A stretch of DNA of 64,000 nucleotides. It comes from Acetobacterium malicum subsp. dehalogenans DSM 11527. Its GTDB lineage: Bacteria; Bacillota; Clostridia; Eubacteriales; Eubacteriaceae. Of the stretch, positions 1 to 9,606 are shown piece by piece (position 1 is the first letter of the stretch; the number at the start of each line of letters is the position of its first letter). Position numbers and translations under genes: made by a program. A model generated the notes under the pieces. It saw only the letters and a program-made list of their open reading frames with translations. It was not told the origin of the DNA and ran no database searches. Location of the stretch: NCBI RefSeq assembly GCF_000472665.1, contig NZ_AXAC01000015.1, forward strand, positions 34,858 through 98,857, in the 5' to 3' direction.

Positions 1-1201
1 TTCTGACTTCTTCAGCGACCACCGCAAATCCTTTACCGTGCTGTCGGGCCCGAGCCGCTTCCACAGCTGCGTTCAAGGCCAGAATGTTGGTCTGGAAAGC
101 AATCTCATCGATGACCTTGATGATTTTAGAAATATTGGCTGATGATTCATTGATTTCTTCCATCGATTCCAGCATCCGTTTCATTTCGTTATTACCCTGA
201 ACAGCATTGGTTCTGGTGAGTTCCGCCAGTTCATTGGCCTCGCTGGCGTTATCGGCATTGAGCCGGGTCTGAGATGAAATTTCCTCGATGGAGGCGGTCA
301 GTTGTTCAATTGAGCTGGCCTGTTCGGTGGCACCCTGAGACAGACCCATACTGGAATCAGCAATCTGCTTGGAGCCAGCGGCCACCTGTTCAGCTGCCGA
401 ATCAATATTGGTCATGATTTCATTGATATGATCGGTCATTTTGACAAAGGCCAGACCCAGCTCACCAACTTCATCGCGACTGTCAATTTTAATCGTTACA
501 TCGAGATTGCCATTGGCAATTTCCTCAGCTGAATCGACCATTCGTCGCAAGGGTTTGCTGATCATATTAGCAACCGTCAATCCCAGTCCCACCGCCAGGG
601 CAATTCCGACGACAATGAAAATGATCATCACCGTGCTCTGGGTTTTGAAGTTGGCAGTATTCTGGGCTAAGATCTCTTCCGAAAGTTTTGTATTGTAGTC
701 TATTAATGCTTGCAGATCGTTATCAACCGTTGTTCGCGCCTGAGTAACAGCAGTGAGACCCGCCAGCGCCTCATCATATTTTTGCACTTTGACCAGTTCC
801 AGATTGGCATTACGCAATTCTCGGTAAGTCACCAGGTTTTCGGTCAGGGTTGTATACATCGCTTTGTTTTCGTCATCCTGAATTGTTGCTTCATACTCTT
901 TTAATAACGCATTATCACTTTCTACTGCCGCATTAATGGCATCGAGCCGGGTTTGCAGGGTGCCTGGATTGCGTTCATAAACGGCCAACAACTGGTTGGC
1001 CCGAATATCTTCCATTGCTGATTGAATACTGGCCAATTTTTGGGAGGGAACCAGGTTATTGTAATACATGTTTTCCGACTGGGTGTTAATGGTATTCATC
1101 GTATAGATACCAAACACCCCGACAACTCCGGTGACCACTGCCAGCAAGATAAAACAGGTGACCAGCTTTTGTTTTATTTTCAGGTTTTTAAAAAATTCCA
1201 T
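1..1201 (-). CDS. Methyl-accepting chemotaxis protein, 3' end outside window
   Basis: Membrane chemoreceptor that passes ligand signals to CheA/CheW. Reading the minus strand from ATG 1201 gives an open frame to the window edge. The N-terminus [13 protein letters not shown] is followed by a first membrane segment (about residues 10-30), a roughly 160-residue extracellular region rich in predicted helix (four-helix-bundle type), a second membrane segment near residues 190-215, a HAMP linker ([18 protein letters not shown]) and a cytoplasmic signalling domain that includes the hairpin-proximal stretch [17 protein letters not shown]. The conserved hairpin tip is only just reached, so the C-terminal third is missing from the window. 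A GGAGG sits 9 bases before the ATG. It lies 47 bp after cheW in the same direction, so it is probably in the cheA-cheW transcript. The ligand cannot be told from sequence. Confidence 0.94.
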   Translation of the reverse strand, partial: MEFFKNLKIKQKLVTCFILLAVVTGVVGVFGIYTMNTINTQSENMYYNNLVPSQKLASIQSAMEDIRANQLLAVYERNPGTLQTRLDAINAAVESDNALLKEYEATIQDDENKAMYTTLTENLVTYRELRNANLELVKVQKYDEALAGLTAVTQARTTVDNDLQALIDYNTKLSEEILAQNTANFKTQSTVMIIFIVVGIALAVGLGLTVANMISKPLRRMVDSAEEIANGNLDVTIKIDSRDEVGELGLAFVKMTDHINEIMTNIDSAAEQVAAGSKQIADSSMGLSQGATEQASSIEQLTASIEEISSQTRLNADNASEANELAELTRTNAVQGNNEMKRMLESMEEINESSANISKIIKVIDEIAFQTNILALNAAVEAARARQHGKGFAVVAEEVR

Positions 1202-1248
1202 TTTGTGTTTCCTCCATCAAAGTTTTTATTTTCTTACGCGTATACAAA

Positions 1249-1755
1249 TCAGGCTTCCTGACTGTTCTTTTCCATTTCATCGTCTTCAAGCAGTTTCTGG
1301 CAGTCCAGAATTAACTTAACCGCTGTTCCGACTTTCCCGATCCCGCTGACAAATTGCCGGCTGTCGGTTTCATCAAGATCCGGATGAGGAACAATTTCTT
1401 CCTCGGGAATGGCCACGACCTCGGCCACTCCATCGACGATCAGTCCGACAGTGATATCTGATATTTCGACGACGATCACACAGGTTCGCTCGTCGTAGTC
1501 GCGACCGGGTTTCCCAAACCTGAGCCGCACATCCACCACCGGAATGATCTGTCCCCGGAGGCTCATAATTCCTTTGACATATACCGGCAGCTCCGGCACT
1601 TCAGTTATTTTCTGTATCCCGATTATTTCAGTGACATAAGTGATTTCCAGTCCATAGGCTTCATTATCCAGATTAAAGGTTAAATACTTTCCTTCTTCGC
1701 TTTCATCATCCTCTTCGAACTCCAATTCATCAAATTCATCAAACTCATCCACCAT
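1249..1755 (-). CDS. cheW: CheW chemotaxis coupling protein
   Basis: Scaffold protein that links chemoreceptors to CheA. The 168-residue protein carries one CheW domain from about residue 22 (KYLTFNLDNEAYGLEI) through VTEIIGIQKITEVP and the conserved GIMSLRGQIIPVVDVR to VDGVAEVV. Both ends are unusual: the first 20 residues are almost all Asp, Glu and Phe (a repeated DEFDE-type acidic tail), and the C-terminus adds about ten charged residues after the fold. The acidic tail could be a linker or an interaction arm; its role is unknown. The start ATG at 1755 has GGGGGCG upstream. Its 17-bp gap to cheA indicates co-transcription. Confidence 0.95.
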   Translation of the reverse strand: MVDEFDEFDELEFEEDDESEEGKYLTFNLDNEAYGLEITYVTEIIGIQKITEVPELPVYVKGIMSLRGQIIPVVDVRLRFGKPGRDYDERTCVIVVEISDITVGLIVDGVAEVVAIPEEEIVPHPDLDETDSRQFVSGIGKVGTAVKLILDCQKLLEDDEMEKNSQEA

Positions 1756-1772
1756 CGTTTCGCCCCCTTTCC

Positions 1773-3851
1773 TTAGTTTCTAAATCGTTTCTGAGCGATC
1801 AGCCCGTTGACATCCAGAATCAGGCTGATGTTGCCATCACCCAGCAGGGTGCAACCGGCCAGCCCATCAATTTTTTTCATCCGCTGAATATATTTCGGCA
1901 GGGTTTTAACCACAACCTGCTGTTCGCCCAATAATTCATCGGCAAAAAGACAGGTGGTTTTGGTTTCTCCTTCCAGCATAATTAAAATACCATCCTCAAT
2001 CTGGGTTGCTCCGGTTTTAACTTTGTAATGCTCTTTGAGGCGCATGATCGGGTAGCACTGGCCCCTGATCATGATCATCTCATTTTCATCAGTATCCCGG
2101 AAGACCTCCTGCGACTTGGGAATAAACGATTCTTTGATGGACATAATCGGCAGCGTATAACAGCTTTCCCCGACCCGGATATTCATCCCTTCAATGATTG
2201 CCAGGGTCAGGGGAATTTTCAGGGTAATTGTGGTGCCCCGACCTTCGACACTTTCAACCAGAATATTGCCACCCACTGCTTCAATGTTTTTGGCGACCAC
2301 ATCCATACCAACGCCCCGGCCGGAAAACTCTGTCACTGCTTCCTTGGTCGAAAAGCCGGGCAAAAAAATCAGGTTGAACACCTCGGTGTCAGTCATATTG
2401 GCCGCTTCATCGCCAACTACTCCATTTTCCCGGGCTTTCTCCAGGATTCCAGTCCGACTCAAACCCTTGCCATCATCCCGAATGATGATTAACACTTCAC
2501 CACCGGCGTTTTTGGCTTCCAGGGTTATGGTGCCAGCCCGAGGTTTACCCTGAAGAATCCGCGTCTCAGCCGCTTCAATCCCATGATCGGCCGAGTTCCT
2601 GACAATATGCATCAGCGGATCACCGATCTGCTCAATGATATTCTTATCGACCTCGGTTTCTTCACCAAGAATTTTCAAATTAATTTCTTTGCCCAGTTTT
2701 TTACTGATATCCCGGACAATCCGGTTCATCTTAAAAAAAGTCGGTCCCAGAGGAACCATCCGAATCGACATGACCATATCCTGGAGTTCATTGGTGATTT
2801 TTTTCAGCTGCCGGGCGGATTTACTGAAATTATCCAGCACCAGTCCCTTGAGATCTGGGTTCTGGGTGACCATCGCTTCTGAAATAACCATCTCACCGAC
2901 CAGATTCATCAGTTTATCCAGCTTTTCCACACTGACCGAAATCATGCTCTGACTGTGGTTGCCATTGGCTACCGGGGTTTCTTTGGCTGAAGCCATTTCG
3001 ATGGCCGGATTTTTAAGCTGGGGAACCATGATCGCTTCATCGGATACGAGGATACTCAGTTCTTCCCGGATTTCCAGAAGATCCTCTGTTTCAGTTATTT
3101 CGATCCGATCAATAAAGGCCATGGTGCGGAAAAAGGCTTCCAGTTTTTCCGGGGATTCCGAAGTTTTTATCTCCAGGATAAAACCATCCCGCTTGATGAT
3201 CTCCACACAATCCAGGTCGTTAATAACATCCTCGGGAGTACTTTTGAAGGTTTCTGTGATTTCCTTCAGATTATGAACCACGGTGAAAGCCCGGATATTT
3301 TCCATCCCGCAGTTTTCTTCAAATTGAAGAATGACCTGATAGGTTTTTGGTTCACTGATTTTTGCCGTTTTGCTGGAGCTGATATAGTACTTTTCAGTTA
3401 ACGGCTCATTATTAACCGCCTGAGAGTCAGTCAGCTTATTATTCTCTTTGAGGATTTTCAGATGATCTTTGATCCTGTCAATCAGTATTTCCGGGTTACC
3501 ATCAGCTTCCATTCCATTTTTTATTTTTTCCAGTTCCAGTTTCATAAAGTCAATGCCTTCAAAGACCAGGTCTGAAAGGGTTGACACATCAATAAACTGC
3601 GGTTTTTCTTCCCGAATAAAGTAAAACATATCTTCGGTGGTATGAGCCACCACCGACATATTATTGATCAGCATCATCGCCGCCGAACTTTTGATAGTAT
3701 GCATAATTCTGAATATTTCATTGATGGTTTCACTGGGATAACTGCCCAGGGCTTCAGTCTTAATCACTGACTGTTCCATTTGTTCCAATTGCTGGGACGT
3801 TTCAAAAATAAAAACTTCCTGCATTGGATCATTTATAAATTGCTCTGCCAA
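1773..3851 (-). CDS. cheA: CheA chemotaxis histidine kinase
   Basis: Cytoplasmic sensor kinase of the chemotaxis array (692 aa). In order: an Hpt (P1) domain with the phospho-accepting histidine at about residue 51 in FRIMHTIKSSAAMM; a linker and P2-like region (about 165-270); the dimerisation helices with LDKLMNLVGEMVISEAM (about 310); an HATPase domain with the N box MHIVRNSADHGIE, the G1 box RDDGKGLS and the G2 region GFSTKEAVTEFSGRGVGMD; and a C-terminal CheW-like regulatory domain ending RFRN. The start is TTG at 3851, supported by AAGGAGG seven bases upstream; no better ATG is available. It follows the TetR gene by 17 bp and precedes cheW by 17 bp, so all three are probably one operon. 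No cheY, cheB or cheR is visible; they may lie beyond the left edge. Confidence 0.96.
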   Translation of the reverse strand: MAEQFINDPMQEVFIFETSQQLEQMEQSVIKTEALGSYPSETINEIFRIMHTIKSSAAMMLINNMSVVAHTTEDMFYFIREEKPQFIDVSTLSDLVFEGIDFMKLELEKIKNGMEADGNPEILIDRIKDHLKILKENNKLTDSQAVNNEPLTEKYYISSSKTAKISEPKTYQVILQFEENCGMENIRAFTVVHNLKEITETFKSTPEDVINDLDCVEIIKRDGFILEIKTSESPEKLEAFFRTMAFIDRIEITETEDLLEIREELSILVSDEAIMVPQLKNPAIEMASAKETPVANGNHSQSMISVSVEKLDKLMNLVGEMVISEAMVTQNPDLKGLVLDNFSKSARQLKKITNELQDMVMSIRMVPLGPTFFKMNRIVRDISKKLGKEINLKILGEETEVDKNIIEQIGDPLMHIVRNSADHGIEAAETRILQGKPRAGTITLEAKNAGGEVLIIIRDDGKGLSRTGILEKARENGVVGDEAANMTDTEVFNLIFLPGFSTKEAVTEFSGRGVGMDVVAKNIEAVGGNILVESVEGRGTTITLKIPLTLAIIEGMNIRVGESCYTLPIMSIKESFIPKSQEVFRDTDENEMIMIRGQCYPIMRLKEHYKVKTGATQIEDGILIMLEGETKTTCLFADELLGEQQVVVKTLPKYIQRMKKIDGLAGCTLLGDGNISLILDVNGLIAQKRFRN

Positions 3852-3868
3852 TCGCGTTCCTCCTTATC

Positions 3869-4459
3869 TCAATTTTCCATAAAACCGCTTAGCAACATTT
3901 CAACCATCTCGGCGCTTTTTTCTTTGATCGAAAAACTGTATCTCGCCATTCGCCACTTCAGGCAGATTTCCTTGCTACCGCCGGTGAGAATATTTTCCAG
4001 CACCTCCGGATCCAGATTTGGGCGGACGATTCTCAGATCGATGGCTTCCTTTATGGTTTTGATAATAAAATCGGATCGTTTATAAATGATTGAACTGACT
4101 TTTTCCGACAGTTCCGGATCGCACATCAAGCTGTCATAAGCCTGAACCACCACGGTTATTTCGGGGTAGTTCTGATAATATTCGGCGTAGGCATTATAAA
4201 AATAACGAATCGCCTCCAACGGCGACAATTTCTTTTTTCGACAGGTTTCAATGATGGCATCATCATACTGCGAAAAATGATCTACCACTGCCAGCATAAT
4301 ATCGGTTTTAGTTTTAAAATGCCGAAACAGGGTTCCTTCGGAAACACCTTCCTGATTAGCAATCATTTTGGTGGATAAATTTTGAAGCCCCACGGCATTC
4401 ATAGTTTGAATGGTTGAGACGATGATGCTTTCATGCCTTTTAATCAATGATTTTTGCAC
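3869..4459 (-). CDS. TetR/AcrR-family regulator heading the chemotaxis operon
   Basis: DNA-binding repressor, 196 aa. The N-terminal helix-turn-helix is clear (IANQEGVSEGTLFRHFKTKT, about residues 32-51); the C-terminal ligand/dimer domain has no recognisable effector signature. The start is GTG at 4459 with AGGAGG six bases upstream. It is the first gene of a transcript that continues into cheA. Upstream there is a TTGACA (4524-4529) / TATAAT (4502-4507) promoter with a 16-bp spacer, and a perfect palindrome AGTGATCACT (4477-4486) between promoter and RBS, where an autorepressor could bind. A TetR regulator as first gene of a cheA operon is uncommon and suggests that the whole sensory system is induced by a small molecule. 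Confidence 0.9.
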   Translation of the reverse strand: MQKSLIKRHESIIVSTIQTMNAVGLQNLSTKMIANQEGVSEGTLFRHFKTKTDIMLAVVDHFSQYDDAIIETCRKKKLSPLEAIRYFYNAYAEYYQNYPEITVVVQAYDSLMCDPELSEKVSSIIYKRSDFIIKTIKEAIDLRIVRPNLDPEVLENILTGGSKEICLKWRMARYSFSIKEKSAEMVEMLLSGFMEN

Positions 4460-4476
4460 GTCGTTCCTCCTACCGG

Positions 4477-4486
4477 AGTGATCACT
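4477..4486 (-). promoter_or_regulatory. Palindromic operator candidate for the TetR gene
   Basis: AGTGATCACT is a perfect 10-bp palindrome, with weaker symmetry outside it (GGAGT...ACTCC). It lies between the predicted transcription start and the RBS of the TetR gene, a usual autoregulatory position. Function is inferred from position only. Confidence 0.45.
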
Positions 4487-4501
4487 TACTCCTTTTTAAA
4501 A

Positions 4502-4529
4502 ATTATACCCTTTTCAATTTAATTGTCAA
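4502..4529 (-). promoter_or_regulatory. SigA-type promoter of the TetR-cheA-cheW operon
   Basis: On the minus strand TTGACA (4529-4524), a 16-bp spacer and TATAAT (4507-4502) match consensus exactly. The start codon is 43 bp downstream of the -10 box. Confidence 0.8.
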
Positions 4530-4712
4530 CTTTTATGTGACTTTTTAAGGTTTTTTTATGACGTTTTACAAATCTTTTACAGAACACTGCTCACCGGACG
4601 GGACCGATCTCCCATTGATTAAATGATTTATAACTGCTGCACCAAATTTTTTATACTTTTGACAAAACCATGTTATAATAATTTCTGTCAAATAACACCA
4701 CAGGAGGATCTG

Positions 4713-6335
4713 ATGATTCGAATTCCCAATCTCAAACTTGAAATCCAGAAGGCTAAAAGCAGTGCTGCTGAAAAAGAGGCCTTGAAGAACGTCATTCTGT
4801 CAAAGCTTAAAGTTAATCCCAAGGATCTGCTTGCCTTTACCATATTTAAAAAGTCCATTGATGCCCGCAAGAAAAATGCCATCGTCTATATCTATACGGT
4901 GGATGCCAGCCTTAAAAATGAGGCGGCGATTCTCAAAAAAGGCTGCAAATCCGGCCTTACTCCCAGTCCCGATTTATCCTATCACGCAGTGACACCAGGA
5001 AGCGCCACCCTCGATCTCAGGCCGGTGATTATCGGTATGGGACCCGCCGGTCTTTTTGCCGGCCTGATCCTGGCTCGAAATGGTTATGCCCCGATTATTC
5101 TGGAGCGGGGTGATGAGGTGACGATCCGGTCCGCTAAAATTGACACCTTCTGGCAAACGGGCGAGTTGGATCCGGAGAGCAATGTACAATTCGGTGAAGG
5201 TGGCGCCGGAACCTTTTCAGACGGTAAGCTGACCACCCTGATCAATGATCCCCGCTGCCGGAGTATTCTGGAAGCTTTTATTGAAGCTGGAGCCCCTGAG
5301 GAAATCCTTTATCTCAGCAAACCCCATATCGGCACCGATCTACTCCGGGAAACGGTACAGACGCTACGCCAAGAAATTATTAACAATGGCGGTGAGGTGC
5401 GGTTCCGGGCCCGAGTCACTGATTTTTTGATTCAAAATAATCAGCTAACCGGATTGATCATTAATGACTATGAAAAACTTGACTGCCGGGTAGCTTTACT
5501 GGGCATCGGTCACAGCGCCCGGGATACCTTTGCGACTCTTTATGATCGGGGCGTCACCATGACTCCAAAAGCCTTTTCCATTGGCGTCCGGATCGAACAT
5601 CACCAGAGCCTGATCGACAGCGCCCAATACGGATCAGCTGCCGGCACTACGGGACTGGGGGCTGCCGATTATAAGCTTTCCTATCATTCCCCCAACGGCC
5701 GCTCAGCCTACACCTTCTGTATGTGCCCCGGGGGCTATGTGGTGGCCGCTGCTTCTGAAGCCAACGGGGTCGTCACCAATGGTATGAGTGAACACCGCCG
5801 GGATGGCGAAAATGCCAATGCCGCGCTGCTAGTTGGAGTTCAGCCTGAAGATTTCGGTGACGATCATCCCCTGGCCGGTGTGGCCTTTCAACGACAATGG
5901 GAAGCCCGGGCCTTTGCCCTGGGCGGCCGAAACTACCACGCCCCGGCCCAGCTGGTAGGCGATTTTCTGGCGGATCGGCCGAGTACTAACTGGGGCAGCG
6001 TCAAACCAACCTATACCCCGGGTCTTAACCTGACCGAGCTAAAAGACTGCCTGCCAGATTATGTGGTCGCCACCATGAAAGAAGCGCTGCTCCATTTTGA
6101 TCAGAAGATCAAGGGCTTTGCCATGGCTGACAGTATTATGACCGGCGTTGAAACCCGGAGCTCCTCACCCATTCGGATTAACCGCAATAACGATCATGTC
6201 GCCAATATTTCCGGACTCTATCCAATGGGTGAAGGTGCCGGTTACGCCGGGGGAATTATGTCTTCGGCAGTAGACGGGGTTAAAACTGCCGAAAAAATTA
6301 TTCAGCAATACGCCCGGTTCAGTTCTGAAAATTAA
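4713..6335 (+). CDS. FAD-dependent dehydrogenase, COG2509-like
   Basis: Predicted cytoplasmic flavoprotein (540 aa) of the large uncharacterised FAD-dependent dehydrogenase family. A roughly 100-residue N-terminal domain precedes the dinucleotide-binding motif VIIGMGPAGLFAGLILA and ILERG. Further family features are QFGEGGAGTFSDGKL, the middle GIGHSARDTF and the C-terminal FAD contact GLYPMGEGAGYAGGIMSSA. The substrate is unknown for the family. The open frame extends upstream to 4623, but ATG 4713 is chosen because CAGGAGG ends five bases before it and the protein then starts MIRIPNLKLEI. The gene is monocistronic: it is divergent from the TetR gene and followed by a strong hairpin at 6401-6434. 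Confidence 0.9.
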   Translation: MIRIPNLKLEIQKAKSSAAEKEALKNVILSKLKVNPKDLLAFTIFKKSIDARKKNAIVYIYTVDASLKNEAAILKKGCKSGLTPSPDLSYHAVTPGSATLDLRPVIIGMGPAGLFAGLILARNGYAPIILERGDEVTIRSAKIDTFWQTGELDPESNVQFGEGGAGTFSDGKLTTLINDPRCRSILEAFIEAGAPEEILYLSKPHIGTDLLRETVQTLRQEIINNGGEVRFRARVTDFLIQNNQLTGLIINDYEKLDCRVALLGIGHSARDTFATLYDRGVTMTPKAFSIGVRIEHHQSLIDSAQYGSAAGTTGLGAADYKLSYHSPNGRSAYTFCMCPGGYVVAAASEANGVVTNGMSEHRRDGENANAALLVGVQPEDFGDDHPLAGVAFQRQWEARAFALGGRNYHAPAQLVGDFLADRPSTNWGSVKPTYTPGLNLTELKDCLPDYVVATMKEALLHFDQKIKGFAMADSIMTGVETRSSSPIRINRNNDHVANISGLYPMGEGAGYAGGIMSSAVDGVKTAEKIIQQYARFSSEN

Positions 6336-6400
6336 GTCTGTCCCATCGCTTCCGAACCATCTGGTTTTCTGAATATCGGCCCTTCTCGACACTCCCAAAA

Positions 6401-6434
6401 AAGCTCCTGAAGATTTTTCTTCAGGAGCTTTTTT
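6401..6434. terminator. Bidirectional intrinsic terminator
   Basis: A 13-bp perfect stem (6401-6413 with 6418-6430) and TTTT loop, with A-rich sequence on the left and T-rich on the right, so it can stop both the FAD dehydrogenase gene and the converging flavodoxin gene. Confidence 0.85.
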
Positions 6435-6481
6435 AAAACAAGTTACTTTTTTTCTGATCGCTAACCCAATCCGAACTATTC

Positions 6482-6949
6482 TTAAACGGCTTTGAGGATT
6501 TCGGCAACTAAGCTGGCGATCTCTTCATCTCTTTTTTTATTCTTCCAGCTGACAATGAAGGATTTTTCGACCGTACCGCCTTTTAACGCAACCGCTGACT
6601 TGATCTGTCGGTTCGCCTTGGTTCCGCCGGTAAATTTGGATGCCAGCTGTTTGGTAACAAAACTGAAGACCCGTTTACCCTGAAGGGATGAAACTTGTTC
6701 AAGATATTCTTTCATTACCACCGCCAATGAGAAGGCCCAAACCGGACTGGCAAAAATTATCACATCATAGGGGGATACTTCCGGCTGATTGGTAAATACA
6801 ATCGGAGGCTTAACCCCGGGATCATCACTTTCAGGAATAATCCGCTGAATTTCAACATCCAGACCCTTTTCTGCCAGGGCCATCCTCAGCCTGTCGGCGA
6901 CTGAAAACGTATTGTTGGTTTTAGAAAATACAATAATACCAATCTTCAT
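6482..6949 (-). CDS. Flavodoxin-like protein
   Basis: Small FMN-binding electron carrier or flavodoxin-fold reductase, 155 aa. The FMN phosphate loop is visible at the N-terminus (KIGIIVFSKTNNTFSVADRL), and a second flavin-loop region reads IIFASPVWAFSLAVVMKEYL. The frame stays open to 7018, but ATG 6949 is preferred because GGAGAGCGAGAA precedes it and the fold begins right there. The redox partner is unknown. It converges on the FAD dehydrogenase and shares its terminator. Confidence 0.85.
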   Translation of the reverse strand: MKIGIIVFSKTNNTFSVADRLRMALAEKGLDVEIQRIIPESDDPGVKPPIVFTNQPEVSPYDVIIFASPVWAFSLAVVMKEYLEQVSSLQGKRVFSFVTKQLASKFTGGTKANRQIKSAVALKGGTVEKSFIVSWKNKKRDEEIASLVAEILKAV

Positions 6950-7133
6950 TTCTCGCTCTCCATTCTCTTTAGACAGCCCATGTTTCGAATACGAATAATA
7001 CACTGCCCTTATTATCATTAATTATTCTCTTGTTGACACTAAGGTACCTCATTTTGTTATTTATTTCAAGTCTTTTCTGTTACTCCTACAAAAGATTTTT
7101 ATCTGTTGGCAATTAATCCATAAAATCCACTGC

Positions 7134-7174
7134 AAAAAAAACAGCCTGAGACCTTTTTCTGATTTCAGGCTGTT
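7134..7174 (-). terminator. Terminator of the clostripain-like gene
   Basis: AACAGCCTGA (7140-7149) pairs with TCAGGCTGTT (7165-7174); on the minus strand a run of T follows. It lies 36 bp after the stop codon. Confidence 0.8.
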
Positions 7175-7209
7175 GGTATTGATTCGTCTAATTCACTATC
7201 ATTTTCTGA

Positions 7210-9348
7210 TCATTGATTAAAGTAAATATCGCCATTGGCATCTACCGAGAATATTTCGAAATCGGTATAAAGGGAGCTGCCAAATATATCATCAATCTGG
7301 AAAGAATAGTAGTAGTCTCCCACCGCCAGCGGTTCTTCGTAGATCACCGGGTCATTATTAAAGGTGTAGGCGTCACCTTCGTAAATACCTTCTTCATCGG
7401 TTTTCATGCTATAGGAGTAATACATCGGGGTGATCAGATCGCCCTTTTTTAGCTTGATAATCTCTTTGGCCGATTGACCGGTGACCTCATCGATACCATC
7501 CCAGGCGCCGATAATGGTGATGACGTAATTGCCGTCACTGGCGAAATCAATTTTTATCCGCAAATTGGTTTCCACCCCATTCAGCATCACCGGTGAGGTG
7601 TAGATATTGTAGTTTTCACCCTGTTCGACAATATAGGTGGCCAGAGGCTGGCCATCAGGCAGGGACACCCAATAACCGCTGAAGTTATCTTCGAACTTTC
7701 CGGTATTCCAGTCAGCGGTAATATTATCGTCCAGCCCCAATTCAATCAGAGTTTCGCCGTCCCCGGCATCCAAAAACACGTCGCAGTAAACGGCATCGAC
7801 ATAGTCCAGCGTATCGGCGGAAATCGTAAAGCCGTACATCCCATTGGCATTGATGGCTGGCGCTGATGAAAATGAAACTGAACTCTCATCTTCACTGAAA
7901 TTATATACTTCGGTGGGTTCCTGATCCAGTTCCGACCAGTAAGCAGATCCGCCTGCTTCATCATAGCTGCCACTCCAGTATAGCGAGTTTTCGCCAAACC
8001 AGTCGGTATCGCTGTAGCTTCCAAAATCGCCGTTGGTATCGCTGCCGTAGGCCATTTTATCGACAAAGGACATGTAGTAAGGACTGACACAGATATCTTT
8101 GAAAATTGACAATTCTTCGGAGCCCTGAATGGCTAAGGGGTAATAGATCGCCAAGCCGTGGGAATCGGCCTTATCGCTGCCGTTTTTCATATAGACGACG
8201 CAGTCCGCCAGGGCTGCCAAAGCTTGATCGGTACCGGCTATGTTACCGGTCATGTTTTTCAGCACCGAGCCCAGGTCGACCATATTGGTATAACCTTCGG
8301 ATTTGCTGTTACCACCATAGTTTTCCGCCGATGTGATCCCCTTGACCATATTGGACAGGACCTCAGTTTTAGTGGTGGCACTGTACATTTCCCGGGCTAC
8401 ATCATTAAAAGCATAAACCAGTTCATCGATTTTAGACAGGTCGATGCAGGACAGGGTTGCTTCGTTCTGACTGTCAATGGCCACACAGGCGTCGTAGAAA
8501 GAATCCACCACGACCTTGCCCAGTTCAGCCCCGCTGGCACCCGGATTGCTGCCGATAAAGTTACCCATGGCGGTGTAATCCCAACCGTAGCCAGGTTCCA
8601 GCTCTTCGGATGCGACCATATAGCGGGCGTGGGGCGCCAGCATATTTCCGGTTTCCACGGTACCCATCAGACAGGCGTCAAAGCCGATAAATTCAAAGGC
8701 ATCGGTCATCTTAGGATAAACCGAAGTCAGGGCATTTTCAACTTCCAGCAAGGACAGACTATCACTTTCGTTTTGCTCGTCAAAGCAGACGCCGGTAATA
8801 CTACCGCCACCGTGATTCCAGAAAACCAGTCCCATTTTTTCGGCGGGATAGGCAGACACCCCCCAATCCAGAAACTCGGCCAGCGTCTCAGCACTGCCCA
8901 TATTGGTAACATCTGCTTCTTCAATCTGTTCCATATTCTGATTTTCAATCACAAAGCGCTGGGTCAATGAATCATCGACCAGATCATTATCCCAGGCATT
9001 GGCACCACCAGTCTGAACCACAAATTTAATCTTGTCGGATTGGGTCGAATCAATCATTTCCTGTAAGTCCATGGTGGCCAGGCCGCTTTCACTCTCCAGA
9101 TCCGAACCGCACATGTAAACAAAAATGGTCCAGGTGCCGGATGCGCCCATTTTTTTTGTTTCGGTTCGGCTCAGCCGCTGAATTTCCAGATCACCGCTGG
9201 AACTTACCTTCATGTCAGTACTCCGCGCCAGGGATGTATCCAGGCCACTGTTTTTGTGGGTACTGGTTGCGCCACTATCATCTGAGCAAGCTGTCAAAGA
9301 CAGTACCATGGCAAAGACGATCAGAAACGCTGTCAATCTTTTTTTCAT
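7210..9348 (-). CDS. Clostripain-family (C11) peptidase-like lipoprotein
   Basis: Predicted surface lipoprotein of 712 aa. It has a lipoprotein signal peptide (MKKRLTAFLIVFAMVLSLTAC, lipobox LTAC, with the Cys at about residue 20). The C11 peptidase domain spans about 70-430: WTIFVYMCGSDLESESG, the catalytic His in FWNHGGGSITG and the catalytic Cys in IGFDACLMGTVETG, both in family context. The last 280 residues form a beta-rich region with no recognised domain. It probably cleaves after basic residues as family members do, but that is untested. The start is ATG 9348 with GGAGG six bases upstream; a TTG two codons earlier is less likely. A promoter is visible at 9383-9410. Confidence 0.9.
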   Translation of the reverse strand: MKKRLTAFLIVFAMVLSLTACSDDSGATSTHKNSGLDTSLARSTDMKVSSSGDLEIQRLSRTETKKMGASGTWTIFVYMCGSDLESESGLATMDLQEMIDSTQSDKIKFVVQTGGANAWDNDLVDDSLTQRFVIENQNMEQIEEADVTNMGSAETLAEFLDWGVSAYPAEKMGLVFWNHGGGSITGVCFDEQNESDSLSLLEVENALTSVYPKMTDAFEFIGFDACLMGTVETGNMLAPHARYMVASEELEPGYGWDYTAMGNFIGSNPGASGAELGKVVVDSFYDACVAIDSQNEATLSCIDLSKIDELVYAFNDVAREMYSATTKTEVLSNMVKGITSAENYGGNSKSEGYTNMVDLGSVLKNMTGNIAGTDQALAALADCVVYMKNGSDKADSHGLAIYYPLAIQGSEELSIFKDICVSPYYMSFVDKMAYGSDTNGDFGSYSDTDWFGENSLYWSGSYDEAGGSAYWSELDQEPTEVYNFSEDESSVSFSSAPAINANGMYGFTISADTLDYVDAVYCDVFLDAGDGETLIELGLDDNITADWNTGKFEDNFSGYWVSLPDGQPLATYIVEQGENYNIYTSPVMLNGVETNLRIKIDFASDGNYVITIIGAWDGIDEVTGQSAKEIIKLKKGDLITPMYYSYSMKTDEEGIYEGDAYTFNNDPVIYEEPLAVGDYYYSFQIDDIFGSSLYTDFEIFSVDANGDIYFNQ

Positions 9349-9382
9349 TTTCAACCTCCAGGTTAATATGGTTTTATTATCG

Positions 9383-9410
9383 ATTTTATGCCTTAGCCAT
9401 CAGCGGTCAA
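9383..9410 (-). promoter_or_regulatory. Promoter of the clostripain-like gene
   Basis: Minus strand TTGACC (9410-9405), 16-bp spacer, TAAAAT (9388-9383), 35 bp before the start codon. Confidence 0.6.
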
Positions 9411-9548
9411 ATTGGCACTATTTCGTAGTTGCTTCAAACGCTTTATCTGCAATCGATTTTTACATAATACTGCTTTATATTATACGCCACTGGAGTCGAT
9501 TAGCAAACAAATTTCGCACCTAAAATCATTTTTTCGCGACCCTTTCAC

Positions 9549-9587
9549 AAAAAAACGCAGACCCACAATAAAGCAGTCTGCGTTTTT
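9549..9587 (-). terminator. Terminator of fhs
   Basis: AAAAACGCAGAC (9551-9562) pairs perfectly with GTCTGCGTTTTT (9576-9587); minus-strand T tract follows. It is 20 bp downstream of the fhs stop. Confidence 0.85.
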
Positions 9588-9606
9588 AATCGTTATTTTA
9601 GAGTGA

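Noticed and set aside
4659..4679. TTGACA followed by TATAAT upstream of the FAD dehydrogenase
   Set aside because: The boxes are perfect but only 9 bp apart, too short for a SigA promoter; at most one of them is used.
8158..8970. 270-codon plus-strand frame inside the clostripain-like gene
   Set aside because: It is antisense to a clear lipoprotein with catalytic motifs; length is explained by codon bias of the real gene.
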